NCBI RefSeq assembly: GCF_000720635.1
Contig: NZ_JOCF01000023.1
Coordinates: 53,913-117,912, forward strand
Source of the DNA: Streptomyces sp. NRRL WC-3742
GTDB taxonomy: Bacteria > Actinomycetota > Actinomycetes > Streptomycetales > Streptomycetaceae
DNA: 64,000 bases
Reading direction: 5' to 3'
Below are positions 35,468 to 44,443 of the stretch, one piece after another. Numbering within the stretch: position 1 is the stretch's first letter; every line of letters begins with the position of its first letter. A program made the position numbers and the translations under genes. A model generated the notes under the pieces. It had not been told where the DNA came from and did not search any database. It was given only the letters and a program-made list of their open reading frames with translations.

Positions 35468-37531
35468 TCAGCCCGCAGCGGCGGCGGGGGAGTTCGGGAC
35501 GGCCGGATCGACGAACGGGCGGTCGTAGACCTCCAGCGAGCGGATCGACGCCCAGGCACCGCTGTCCAGGCCCGTGACGGTCACTCGGACGTAGCGGGTC
35601 CAGGCCGTGAAGGCCAGGGTCTGCACCTGCGCGGCGGTGGTGTTCCCGCTCAGGTCGGCGAGCGTCGTCCAGGTGGACCCGTCCGTCGAGCCGTCGATCC
35701 GGAACCGGTACGCCTTCCCGGGCGTCTCCCAGGCGATCCGGACCCCGGTCACCGCACGCTCCGAGCCGAGGTCGGTCCGGAGCCAGTGCCCGGTGCCGCC
35801 GTCGGCCGCGCACCAGCGGGTGGAGGTGTCCCCGTCCACCGCGTTGGCGGACACGTTGCCGTGCGAGGTCTCCACGCTGTCGGCCGTGGTCGGGCGGCCG
35901 CGGGCGATGTCCGTCGGGACTACCGGGCGGTCGAGCACGATCGCCACGATCGTGTCGTCCGGGTAGCGGGTGCGGTCGATGCCGGTGACCGTGACGGCGT
36001 TGCCGTCGGCCGAGGTGAAGGGGAGGGGGTTCCCGGAGGCCACGTCGTGGACCGAGGCCACCTTCGCGTCGCCCAGCGACGGGGTCGTGAAGCCGCTGCC
36101 GCCGCCGTACCCGGCCAGTAGGTGCGCGTAGACGGTCCGGTCGGCGAAGGTGAACCCGTACTGGCCGTCCACCGGGTTCCACGGTCCGCCGCGGGTGCCG
36201 TGGAGCGCCTCCCGGTTGGCGCTCATGAACCCGCCGACCTGTCGGAGCACGGCCGCCTGGGCGCTCGGGACCGTACCGGTCGCGTCCGGGCCGACGTTGA
36301 CGATCACGCACATGTCGCGGACGAAGGCGTTGACGAACACGGCCAGCGCCGCGGAGAGGGAGACGGCGTTGTCGCCGTCGTACCCCCACGTGGTGCCGGA
36401 GATGCTGAACGCCTTCTGGACCAGGCGGCCGGACCGGAGGGGCCCGGTCGACACGTAGCCCCCCTCCTCCACGTCGTAGTCGCCCACCCAGCCCGAACGC
36501 GAGCCGGCCACGGCGTTCGGCTGGTGCCGGCGCACCAGGCCCGTGAGCCCGAGGGGCCTGCCGGTGCCCGGCTCGGTGTCGCCGTACGCGGCGTCCACCG
36601 GCCAGCTGTTGGCCGGGTCGCGGTACTGGCCGGGCTCCCAGAAGAAGGACCCGTCCGCGTCGCTGCCCTGCTGCGCCAGCCAGCCGCCGTCCCACCAGAT
36701 GTCGTCGACCGCGCCGTAGTCGGTGACCAGTTCCTTGACGGACTGGTACACCTCGTTCTTCATGGTCCTGGCGTTCTCGTGGTAGTCGAAGCCGGCCGGA
36801 TCGGAGCCCTCGTAGTTCCACGGGTACGGGCTGCCCGGCAGTACGCAGTCGGAGGTGAGGGCGGGCTGCGGGGGCTTCGCCCCGGTGACGTCGTAGTAGC
36901 CGGGGTAGCGCCAGTCGATCGGCGAGTAGTAGAGCCCGACCCGCAGGCCGGCCGCGCGCACGGCGTCCACGTAGCGCCTGACGAAGTCCGTTCCCGCCGG
37001 GAACGGCGCCGCGCCCGTGGACCAGGCGTTGGGGTGGCCGGCGGGCCACAGGGCGAGACCGTCGTGGTGACGTGTCGTCAGAACGACGTGGCCGGCGCCG
37101 AGATCGCTCGCCAGCCGGGCCCAGGCGGCGGGGTCGACGGACTGCGACCGGTTCGCGAAGGCGGCGGCGTACTGGGCGCGGTAGTCGCTCGGCTTGGTCT
37201 TCCCGGCGAACATGTACCACTCGCCGTGGGCGGGCACCGCGTAGGCACCCCAGTGGACGAACAGGGCCAGCTTGTTGTCGCGCATCCACTGGATGCCGCT
37301 GTCCGGCTGCTGCCAGGTGCCCTGGTCGAGCTTCGGTATGCGCAGGGGGACGAGGGGAAGCGGCGCGCCGGCGTCCATGGGCGCGTCGGCGGATTCGGCG
37401 AGTCCGGCTGTTCCGGCGGATTCGCTGGCTTCGGCTGTTCCGGCGAGAGCGCCGCCGGGTCCGATGACGGTGGCGGCCGTGGCAGCCGCCAGGCCGGTGA
37501 GCATGCTTCGCCGGTTGATGGATCGTGACAT
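35468..37531 (-). CDS. Secreted GH29 alpha-L-fucosidase with F5/8C (discoidin) domain
   Basis: 687 residues. Twin-arginine signal NRRSMLTGLAAATAATV at residues 6-22. GH29 core: LALFVHWGAYAVPAHGEWYM (88-107), VVLTTRHHDGLALWP (149-163) and the nucleophile Asp281 in DDIWWDGGW. About 540-670 is a discoidin-like binding domain (SVETSHGNVSANAVDGDTSTRWCA, RTDLGSERAVTGVRIAWE, YRFRIDGSTDGSTWTTLAD). Export by the Tat route and action on fucosylated glycans outside the cell are expected. ATG 37531 follows GGAG. First gene of a pair with the putative GH151 enzyme; a FadR-type regulator is encoded upstream on the same strand. Confidence 0.92.
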   Translation of the reverse strand: MSRSINRRSMLTGLAAATAATVIGPGGALAGTAEASESAGTAGLAESADAPMDAGAPLPLVPLRIPKLDQGTWQQPDSGIQWMRDNKLALFVHWGAYAVPAHGEWYMFAGKTKPSDYRAQYAAAFANRSQSVDPAAWARLASDLGAGHVVLTTRHHDGLALWPAGHPNAWSTGAAPFPAGTDFVRRYVDAVRAAGLRVGLYYSPIDWRYPGYYDVTGAKPPQPALTSDCVLPGSPYPWNYEGSDPAGFDYHENARTMKNEVYQSVKELVTDYGAVDDIWWDGGWLAQQGSDADGSFFWEPGQYRDPANSWPVDAAYGDTEPGTGRPLGLTGLVRRHQPNAVAGSRSGWVGDYDVEEGGYVSTGPLRSGRLVQKAFSISGTTWGYDGDNAVSLSAALAVFVNAFVRDMCVIVNVGPDATGTVPSAQAAVLRQVGGFMSANREALHGTRGGPWNPVDGQYGFTFADRTVYAHLLAGYGGGSGFTTPSLGDAKVASVHDVASGNPLPFTSADGNAVTVTGIDRTRYPDDTIVAIVLDRPVVPTDIARGRPTTADSVETSHGNVSANAVDGDTSTRWCAADGGTGHWLRTDLGSERAVTGVRIAWETPGKAYRFRIDGSTDGSTWTTLADLSGNTTAAQVQTLAFTAWTRYVRVTVTGLDSGAWASIRSLEVYDRPFVDPAVPNSPAAAAG

Positions 37532-37846
37532 GGATGCTCCGTTCGCCCTGGAACGCCCGCCGAGTGGTGGGCTCGGTGAGTCACGTACAGGTATCGCGGC
37601 GGAGGGAGCGGACTGTCAAGGCATCTGACGGCGATATGTCGGATGACTACGGGCGCTCTGCGGCCCGTGCTGAACCGGCGTCAGTGCCCCCGAACGGTCC
37701 GCCGTCGGGCCCGAGGGTAGCCGAAAGCGCAGGTCGACGAAGGGGTCGACCTGTTCTTCGACGGTTCCGTTTCCGAAGGCCGGGGCAGCTCGGGACCCTG
37801 TAGAGTCATCGGGTCAATTCGCCCGGCACGATCACCCGGACCGGCC
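37532..37846. other. 315-bp gap between GH29 and FadR-type regulator genes
   Basis: Holds the promoter region of the fucosidase pair. TGTC and GAC-containing boxes recur around 37610-37650 (TGTCAAGGCATCTGACG, TGTCGGATGAC) and could be GntR sites, but no clean palindrome is seen. GATCACCC (37830) and GGGTGATC (37856) form an 8-bp stem around the regulator's stop codon. Confidence 0.35.
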
Positions 37847-38563
37847 TTAGCCCAGGGGTGATCCCGCCTCGCCGAGGGTGTCGCGGAGCCACTGCTCGAC
37901 CCCGGCGACGTGCACGGTCGCCCAGGCGTGGGCGAGGTCCGGGCGGCGGCCGGCGATGGCGTCGAGGATCGCGCGGTGCTGCGAGCGGGTGCCCTCCACC
38001 GCGCCCTCCTCGGTCAGCCCGCGCCAGATCCGCGCGCGCATGGTGGGCCCGGAGAGGCCGTCGATCAGCGAACAGAGCACGGTGTTCCCCGACCCGGCCG
38101 CGATCCTGCGGTGGAACTCCAGGTCGTTGGCGATGAGTTCCTCCAGCGACGCGTCCTCGGCCAGCCCCTCCAGGACCTCGCCCAGGGCGGCGATCTCCTC
38201 CTCGGGCATGATCCGGGCGGCCATCGCGGCGGCGGCGGGCTCCAGGATGCGGCGCACCTCCAGGAACTGGAGCACCGTGTCGTCCTGGTGGAAGTCGACG
38301 ACGAACCCCAGGGCGTCCAGCAGGACTTCGGGCTCCAGGCTGGTCACGTACGTGCCGTCGCCCTGGCGCACGTCGAGGACCCGGATCAGGGAGAGGGCCT
38401 TGACCGCCTCCCGCAGCGAGTTGCGGGAGAGCCCGAGCCGCTCGGCGAGGTCGGCCTCCTTGGGGAGCCTCGCGCCGGGGCGGAGCTCGCCGCTCACGAT
38501 CATGGCCTTGATCTTCTCGATGGCCTCGTCGGTGACTGGCACGGCTCCGCCCTTCCTGATCAT
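37847..38563 (-). CDS. GntR/FadR-family transcriptional regulator
   Basis: 238 residues. Winged helix at about 10-75 (AIEKIKAMIVSGELRPGARLPKEADLAERLGLSRNSLREAVKALSLIRVLDVRQGDGTYV), then an all-helical FCD ligand domain with ANDLEFHRRIAAGSGN and GTRSQHRAILDAIAGRRPDLA (metal-binding D and H residues). Members often sense sugar acids or organic acids. ATG 38563 follows GGAGATCAG. It lies upstream of the fucosidase pair on the same strand, so control of those genes by a fucose-derived acid is plausible but unproven. Confidence 0.87.
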   Translation of the reverse strand: MIRKGGAVPVTDEAIEKIKAMIVSGELRPGARLPKEADLAERLGLSRNSLREAVKALSLIRVLDVRQGDGTYVTSLEPEVLLDALGFVVDFHQDDTVLQFLEVRRILEPAAAAMAARIMPEEEIAALGEVLEGLAEDASLEELIANDLEFHRRIAAGSGNTVLCSLIDGLSGPTMRARIWRGLTEEGAVEGTRSQHRAILDAIAGRRPDLAHAWATVHVAGVEQWLRDTLGEAGSPLG

Positions 38564-38706
38564 CTGATCTCCGCAGCATAGAGGGCGGGTCGGCCCTTCA
38601 CGGTCCCAGTTCCCACATCACGGGCGGCCCGGCCGTGCCACCGGCGGCCGAGTGGGCGGAGTACCACCCCTGTGGAACCGGTTCGGCGGGAAGCGGGAGT
38701 GACCTG

Positions 38707-41124
38707 TCAGGTCGGGTCGAGGCTCTGCGCGCACCAGATCGTCTTGCCGTGGGTGGCGTGCCGGGTGCCCCAGCCCTGGGTGAGCTGGGCGACGAGCATC
38801 AGGCCGCGGCCGCCCTCGTCGAAGGCGCGGGCCCTGCGCAGGTGCGGGCTGGTGTCGCTGGCGTCGGAGACCTCGCAGATCAGCGCGGTGTCGCGGATCA
38901 GCCGCAGCCTGATCGGCGGCTCGCCGTACTTGATGGCGTTGGTGACCAGCTCGCTGATGACCAGTTCGGTGACGAACGCCGCCTCCTCCAGGCCCCAGGC
39001 GGTCAGTCGGTCGGTGGCCAGCCGCCGGGCACGCGCGACCTGGGCCGGGTCCGGCTCGATCGCCCAGTCGGCGACGTGCTCCGGGTCCAGCGCGCGCGTG
39101 CGGGCGAGCAACAGGGCCGCGTCGTCGGTGCGGTGGTCGGGCAGGAGGGTCTTCATCGCGCTCTCGCAGAGCGCCTCCAGCGAGGCGGCCGGTTCCCTCA
39201 GGACCCGGAGCAGGTCGGCGGTCCCCTGCTCGCCGTCGCGCTCGCGGCTCTCCACCAGCCCGTCGGTGAAGAGGGCGAGCAGGCTGCCCTCGGGCAGCTC
39301 GATCTCGGTGACCTCGAACGGCAGTCCGCCGACGCCGAGCGGGGGGCCGGGCTGCGCGTCGACCGGGGCGCTGGTGCCGTCCGGGGAGACGACCAGCGGC
39401 AGCGGATGGCCGGCGCTCGCCATCGCGCAGCGGCGGGAGACCGGGTCGTAGATGGCGTACAGGCAGGTGGCACCGCTCTCGCCGGCCGACTCGAAACCGC
39501 CTTCGGGCCTCGGGTCGTCGGGGAGGTGGAGGACCAGGTCGTCCAGGTGGGTGAGCAGTTCGTCGGGCGGCAGGTCCACGTCGGCCAGGGTGCGGACGGC
39601 CGTGCGCAGCCGGCCCATGCTGGCCGAGGCGTGCACGCCGTGGCCGACGACGTCGCCGACGACCAGCGCGACCCGGGCGCCCGAGAGCGGGATGACGTCG
39701 AACCAGTCGCCGCCCACGCCCGCTCGGGCCCCGGCGGGCAGGTAGCCGGAGGCGACGTCGACCGCCCCGTGGCCGGGCAGTCGTTGCGGCAGCAGGCTGC
39801 GTTGCAGGGTCAGCGCGGTGGTGTGCTCGCGGGTGTAGCGGCGGGCGTTGTCGATGGCGACGGCGGCCTTGGCGGCCAGTTCCTCGGCGAGGATCAGGTC
39901 GTCGGCGGTGAAGGACTCGGGCCGGTCGCGCTTGGTGAACGCGACGACGCCGAGCAGGGCACCGCGCGCCAGCAGAGGCACGGTGATCCGGCCCGTCACC
40001 CCCTGGGCGGCGATGGACCGGTCGATCAGCGGGGTGCCCGGCGGCCAGTGGGCCGGGTCGGCGGCGAGCCCGGGCCCGAAGGCCCATTCACCGCCCTGGT
40101 CGGGTTCGGCGGAGAGCTGGACGATGGACCTTCCGGTGGCCATGCAACGGGCGGGGACGGAACCGTGGGCGTAGACGATGGGCGTCCCGGAACCGGAAGG
40201 CCAGCCGGGGTGCTCCCGCTCGGTGTGCCGGGCGGCCCGGCTGAGCGTGATCGATCCACCGGCGGTGACCTCGGCGCTCGGGGGCGGTTCCTCCCCGCGC
40301 AGCACCTCCTCGAAGAGGTCGACGGTGACGAGGTCGACGAAGCCGGGGACCGAGGTACGGGCCAGTTCCTCCGCGGTGCTGACCACGTCGAGCGTCTGGC
40401 CGATGCCGCGGCTTGCCTCGTTGAGCAGGAGCAGGCGCTGACGGGCCCAGTACTCGGCGCTCATGTCGAAGCCCCAGTTGGCGACCGCGCGGACCTTGCC
40501 CTCGGCGTCCCGGACGGGCCACATGCTGGTGGCCCAGGCGTTGGCGTAGGCGCTGCCGAGCGGGCGGTAGACGGTGATGAGCCGCGCGGCCGTCCCCGTC
40601 CTCGCCACCTCGGCGAGCTGGTGGGTGTACGCGGCGTCGTCCAACTCGGGGAACAGCTCGCGGTACTTCTCGCCGAGGACCTGTTCCTCCGAGTGCGCGA
40701 TCACCCGGCACGCGGCGGCGTTGATCCACTGGAAGCGCAGTTCGGGGTCGTAGATCCCCAGGGCGAACGGGCACTGCTCGAAGGCCCGGTCGGCGATCAC
40801 CGGGCGCCGTCCCCAGCGCTGCACGGTCACCACGCGGCCCGTCGCCAGGCCGTCGGCTCCGTGCAGCGGGTGGGTCGTCACCACGGCCTCCACCGGGGAA
40901 CCGTCCCGGTGGCGCAGGGTGAGAGGGTCCGGGTCGCAGCCGTCGACGTCCCCGGGGAACCCCGGTGGGGGATCGACCAGCAGGTCGGTCACGGGCCGGC
41001 CGACGACCTCCTCCGCCGTCCAGCCCAGCAGAAGCAGTCCGCCCTCGCTCCAGCCGCTCACCACGCCGTCCGCGTCCACCACGACGACCGCCGTGGGCGC
41101 GTCCCGCACATCAGCCGAGTCCAC
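38707..41124 (-). CDS. SpoIIE-type PP2C phosphatase with PAS, GAF and anti-sigma-like ATPase domains
   Basis: 805 residues from GTG 41124 (GGAGG site). Order: PAS (about 8-105, VVVVDADGVVSGWSEGG), second PAS (about 115-225, GIYDPELRFQWINAAACR), GAF (about 240-425), SpoIIE phosphatase (about 445-655, VGGDWFDVIPLSGARVALVVGDVVGHG, LALFTDGLVESR) and HATPase_c (about 685-795, ELVTNAIKYGEPPIRLRL, FDEGGRGLMLVAQL). A common Streptomyces signalling architecture acting in partner-switch control of sigma factors. No membrane span. No anti-anti-sigma gene lies nearby. Confidence 0.92.
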   Translation of the reverse strand: MDSADVRDAPTAVVVVDADGVVSGWSEGGLLLLGWTAEEVVGRPVTDLLVDPPPGFPGDVDGCDPDPLTLRHRDGSPVEAVVTTHPLHGADGLATGRVVTVQRWGRRPVIADRAFEQCPFALGIYDPELRFQWINAAACRVIAHSEEQVLGEKYRELFPELDDAAYTHQLAEVARTGTAARLITVYRPLGSAYANAWATSMWPVRDAEGKVRAVANWGFDMSAEYWARQRLLLLNEASRGIGQTLDVVSTAEELARTSVPGFVDLVTVDLFEEVLRGEEPPPSAEVTAGGSITLSRAARHTEREHPGWPSGSGTPIVYAHGSVPARCMATGRSIVQLSAEPDQGGEWAFGPGLAADPAHWPPGTPLIDRSIAAQGVTGRITVPLLARGALLGVVAFTKRDRPESFTADDLILAEELAAKAAVAIDNARRYTREHTTALTLQRSLLPQRLPGHGAVDVASGYLPAGARAGVGGDWFDVIPLSGARVALVVGDVVGHGVHASASMGRLRTAVRTLADVDLPPDELLTHLDDLVLHLPDDPRPEGGFESAGESGATCLYAIYDPVSRRCAMASAGHPLPLVVSPDGTSAPVDAQPGPPLGVGGLPFEVTEIELPEGSLLALFTDGLVESRERDGEQGTADLLRVLREPAASLEALCESAMKTLLPDHRTDDAALLLARTRALDPEHVADWAIEPDPAQVARARRLATDRLTAWGLEEAAFVTELVISELVTNAIKYGEPPIRLRLIRDTALICEVSDASDTSPHLRRARAFDEGGRGLMLVAQLTQGWGTRHATHGKTIWCAQSLDPT

Positions 41125-41211
41125 GTGCCAGACCTCCGTCCGGGCAACCGTGCACGCCGGAACGGATTCCGGCCGCTGCCGTCAAGCCTAGGTCGTGCCA
41201 TTCGGGTCGCG

Positions 41212-41279
41212 CCCGCCGAAGACCCCGGCCTGCCGAAGGCCCCCGCCTACTGAAGGCCCCCGCCCGCCGAAGGCCCCCG
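41212..41279. repeat. Four tandem copies of a 17-bp CGAA repeat
   Basis: Units of the form CCCGCCGAAGGCCCCCG begin at 41212, 41229, 41246 and 41263, with one to three changes each. They lie in the 173-bp gap between the SpoIIE gene start and the MDR gene stop. Confidence 0.88.
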
Positions 41280-41297
41280 CCCGCCGGGCGGCGGACG

Positions 41298-42218
41298 TCA
41301 CGGCACGATGACCAGCTTCCCGCGGGTGTGGCCGGTGCGGCTGGCGTCGAAGGCCGCCCCCGTCTTCTCCAGCGGGAAGGTATCCGCGACCTCCACGGTC
41401 AGCACGCCGCGGTCGACCGCCTCCGCGAGCTCGGCGAGCTTCGCGCCGTCCGGCCGGACCCAGAGCCAGCGGCCGCCGTGCTGCGTCACCGCCGGATCGG
41501 CGATGGAGACGTGGCGGCCGCCGTCGGCGAGCACGGCCAGCGTGGTCTCCAGCTGCCCGCCGACGAAGTCGGCCACGGTCGACACACCGCCGGGCGCCAG
41601 CGCGCGCACCCGCTCGGCCAGACCCTCCCCGTAGGTCACCGGCTCGGCGCCCAGTGAGCGGACGAAGGCGTGGTTGCGCTCCGAGGCGGTGCCGATCACC
41701 CGGGCCCCGCGGTCGTGGCCCAGCTGGACGGCCAGGCTGCCGACACCGCCGGCGGCGCCGTGCACCAGGAGGACGTCGGCGGGGCCGACGGCGAGCGCGT
41801 CCAGGCTGCGCAGCGCGGTCAGGCCGGCCAGCGGCAGGCCCCCGGCCTGCGCCCAGTCGAGGGCGGCGGGTTTGCGCGCCACCGCGGGGGCGGAGACCGC
41901 GACGTACTCCGCGAAGGTGCCGCCCTGCACCACGTCCTTGCGGGCGTACGCCATCACCTCGTCACCGGGGGCGAACTCGGGCGTGTCCGGGCCGGTGCGG
42001 GTGACGACGCCGGCCACGTCCCAGCCGGGGATCACGGGGAAGACCGCGTCCATCATGCCGTCCAGACCACCGGCCATGACCTTCCAGTCCACCGGGTTGA
42101 CCGAGGCCGCCCGGACCTGGATCAGCACCTGGCCGGGGCCCACCTTCGGGTCGGGCACGTCGCCGTACCGCAGCCGGGAGTTGTCCTGGGCGTACGAGTC
42201 GTAGGTCACCGCGCGCAT
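41298..42218 (-). CDS. Zinc-free MDR NADPH:quinone oxidoreductase
   Basis: 306 residues. GroES-like start (LIQVRAASVNPVDWKVMAGG, PVIPGWDVAGVV) and Rossmann motif HGAAGGVGSLAVQL at about 150-163, without the structural zinc cysteines of alcohol dehydrogenases. This is the quinone oxidoreductase branch; it reduces quinones or enones with NADPH. ATG 42218 follows AGGAGG. No functional link to the neighbours is apparent. Confidence 0.88.
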   Translation of the reverse strand: MRAVTYDSYAQDNSRLRYGDVPDPKVGPGQVLIQVRAASVNPVDWKVMAGGLDGMMDAVFPVIPGWDVAGVVTRTGPDTPEFAPGDEVMAYARKDVVQGGTFAEYVAVSAPAVARKPAALDWAQAGGLPLAGLTALRSLDALAVGPADVLLVHGAAGGVGSLAVQLGHDRGARVIGTASERNHAFVRSLGAEPVTYGEGLAERVRALAPGGVSTVADFVGGQLETTLAVLADGGRHVSIADPAVTQHGGRWLWVRPDGAKLAELAEAVDRGVLTVEVADTFPLEKTGAAFDASRTGHTRGKLVIVP

Positions 42219-42373
42219 GAGCCGTCCTCCTGGGATCGGGGCCGTCCTCCCGCGCACCGCGACGCGTCGGCGGGAGCCGTCGGCCACGCTATGCCGGGTG
42301 CCGGGGTCCGGCACCCGCGCAGAGCCGTCGGAGGGGGCCGGGCGGCGGGTCGCTCACCGGCCGCGGTCCGCCG

Positions 42374-42862
42374 CTACCGGCCGTCGGGCGGGGGAGGGAT
42401 GGTGGCGGTGCCGGGCGCGGGTTCGGGCCAGACGAGGAGGACCGGGCAGGGGGCGTGGTCGACGACGAAGCGGGTGGCGGGGCCGAGGCTGTGGGGTCCG
42501 AGGCGGCTGCGGTCGCCGTCGCGGGCGAGGACGAGCAGGGCGGCGCCCTCGGCCGCCGTGACGACCTCGCGCTCCACGCGCCCGGTGCGCTCCTCCCGGG
42601 TGCAGGGCCGGCCGAGGCGCTCGGCCGCGGCCTCGAGGAGGTGGCGGGCGGAGTCCGCCGCGAGCGTCTCCACCCAGGTGCCGGGGTCGCGTTCGCGGTG
42701 GCCGCGGCCGAGCAGCCCGGCGAACGCGCCGTGCGCGACGCCGGGGATCTCCTGGCCGCTGACGTGGAGCAGGACGATGTCCGCCGCCCCGGGGGCGTGG
42801 GCGCGGGCGGCGTCCACGCAGGCGGGCCAGGTGCCTTCGGTGATCCAGACGACGACGGTCAC
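42374..42862 (-). CDS. Universal stress protein (UspA) domain protein
   Basis: 162 residues. The alpha/beta UspA fold is suggested by the start MTVVVWITEGTW, the central LLHVSGQEIPG and the end LLVLARDGDRSRLGPHSLGPATRFVVDHAPCPVLLVWP, where G-x-x-GPATRFVVDHAPCPVLLV corresponds to the nucleotide-binding end of the family. GTG 42862 lies 4 bases after the transporter gene stop, with GGAGG in that gene's last codons, so the two are co-translated. It may modulate the transporter. Confidence 0.82.
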   Translation of the reverse strand: MTVVVWITEGTWPACVDAARAHAPGAADIVLLHVSGQEIPGVAHGAFAGLLGRGHRERDPGTWVETLAADSARHLLEAAAERLGRPCTREERTGRVEREVVTAAEGAALLVLARDGDRSRLGPHSLGPATRFVVDHAPCPVLLVWPEPAPGTATIPPPPDGR

Positions 42863-42866
42863 GCGG

Positions 42867-44123
42867 TCAGCCTCCGATGACTTGCAGGGACCCCCACAGT
42901 GCTACCACGGCCGCCGCCAGGGCCGCGGGTACGACGAGCAGTCCCAGCCGGGTGAACTCGCCCAGGCCGATCTCGGTGTCGTGCTCGCGGACGATCCGCC
43001 GCCACAGGAGGGTGGCCAGTGAGCCGGCGTAGGTGAGGTTGGGGCCGATGTTGACGCCGAGCAGCACGGCCAGGACGGCGCCCGGGCCGGAGGGGACGGC
43101 CAGCGGGAGCAGGACGAGGGTGGCGGGCAGGTTGTTGATGACGTTCGCCAGTACGGCCGCCAGCGCCGCGACGCCGAGCAGGGCGGGCAGCGAGGTGCCG
43201 TCCGGGACGAGGTGTCCGAGCGCGGAGGCGAGTCCGTTGTCCACCACCGCCCGGACCACGATGCCGAGCGCGAGGACGAAGGCGAGGAACGGAACGGCGG
43301 CCGAGCGCACGATCGTCACCGGGGTGGCGCGGCGCCGGACCAGGGCCCGGACGGCGAGGACGAGTGCGCCGCACGCCGCCGCCCACGCCGGGTCGACGCC
43401 GACGATCGAGGCCAGGACGAAGCCGGCCAGCGTGCCCGCCACGGTGACGAGCGCGAACAGCGGCAGCTCCGGGGCTTCCACCGCGGCCGGGGCGGGGGCG
43501 CCCGCGTCGAGGTCGGCGGCGAAGAACCGGCGCAGCACCGCGTACTCGACGGCGATCGCGGCCAGCCACGGCAAGGCCATCAGGGCGGCGAAGCGGGTGA
43601 AGCCCAGTCCGCTGGCGGTGAAGGCCAGCAGGTTGGTGAGGTTGGAGACGGGCAGCAGCAGCGAGGCGGTGTTCGACAGGTGGGTGCAGGCGTACAGGTG
43701 CGGTTTGGGGCGCGCGCCGAGCCGGGCCGCGGTGACGAACACCACCGGCGTCAGCAGCACCACGGTGGCGTCCAGGCTGAGCACCGCCGTGACCACCGAC
43801 GCGATCACGAAGACCTGCACCAGCAGCCGCCGCGGACTCCCGGCCGAGGTGCGAGCCATCCACGCCCCGCAGGCGCGGAACAGGCCCTCGTCGTCACAGA
43901 GCTGTGCCAGCACCAGTACGGCCGCCAGGAACCCGATCACCGGCCCGAGCCGCTGCGCCTCGGCCACCGCGTGGTCCCAGGAGATCGCGCCGACGGCCAC
44001 CACGAGCCCGGCCGCAGGGACCGCGACGACCGCCTCCGGCCAGCCCCAGGGCCGGGCCACCGCGCACACCAGGACCAGGACCAGCAGCCCGACGGACAGG
44101 GCTTCGGCGAACGACGTACTCAG
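42867..44123 (-). CDS. ArsB/NhaD-type ion transporter, probably starting at CTG
   Basis: 418 residues with about eleven membrane spans. LSLDATVVLLTPVV and NVINNLPATLVLLPLAV are the paired re-entrant signatures of the arsenite/citrate (IT) superfamily, and the size fits. The first plain GTG (44069) would cut off the first membrane span. A CTG at 44121-44123 restores STSFAEALSVGLLVLVLV and has GAGGAG exactly seven bases upstream, so CTG is taken as the start. The transported ion is uncertain (arsenite, Na+/H+ or carboxylate). A Usp gene follows. Confidence 0.8.
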   Translation of the reverse strand: MSTSFAEALSVGLLVLVLVCAVARPWGWPEAVVAVPAAGLVVAVGAISWDHAVAEAQRLGPVIGFLAAVLVLAQLCDDEGLFRACGAWMARTSAGSPRRLLVQVFVIASVVTAVLSLDATVVLLTPVVFVTAARLGARPKPHLYACTHLSNTASLLLPVSNLTNLLAFTASGLGFTRFAALMALPWLAAIAVEYAVLRRFFAADLDAGAPAPAAVEAPELPLFALVTVAGTLAGFVLASIVGVDPAWAAACGALVLAVRALVRRRATPVTIVRSAAVPFLAFVLALGIVVRAVVDNGLASALGHLVPDGTSLPALLGVAALAAVLANVINNLPATLVLLPLAVPSGPGAVLAVLLGVNIGPNLTYAGSLATLLWRRIVREHDTEIGLGEFTRLGLLVVPAALAAAVVALWGSLQVIGG

Positions 44124-44278
44124 GGTCTTGCTCCTCGCAGGCGACGGTGACCACCCACCGGGGCCGGATTCGCGCAGGTGAGCCGGAAGGAATGTAACCG
44201 GTCGGGACGGTGCCGTCGGCGTCGGCGCGGGGGAGGTGCGCGAGGCCCGGTGCCGGGGCCACCCGCAGCACGAACTCT

Positions 44279-44294
44279 CTGTTAACGCTAACAG
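44279..44294. promoter_or_regulatory. LacI-like near-palindrome CTGTTAACGCTAACAG
   Basis: A 16-bp dyad broken only at the two positions flanking the central CG, in the 320-bp gap (44124-44443) between divergent genes, about 90 bases before the promoter at 44368. Typical of sugar-responsive LacI or ROK operators. Confidence 0.6.
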
Positions 44295-44367
44295 AACCTT
44301 TGTGAGAGATCTGGCATGGTCTCATAAATGCCCAGGTCAGAGCGGATTGTGGGACGCTCCGGCCCTG

Positions 44368-44396
44368 TTGACGCTCTCAAGGTTCGCTCATACGCT
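44368..44396 (+). promoter_or_regulatory. Vegetative-type promoter for the secreted phosphoesterase gene
   Basis: TTGACG (44368-44373), a 17-base spacer and TACGCT (44391-44396), predicting a start near 44403 and a leader of about 40 bases to ATG 44444. A good match to the HrdB consensus. Confidence 0.6.
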
Positions 44397-44443
44397 CCGG
44401 GCACCGGATTGATCTTCCGTGGCTGCCCTCCGATCGGAGCACG

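Noticed and set aside
32739..37289. A 4.5-kb open frame on the minus strand across the PH-like, DUF1304, GH151-like and GH29 genes
   Set aside because: Shadow of the real fucosidase frames with shuffled Arg/Pro-rich sequence.
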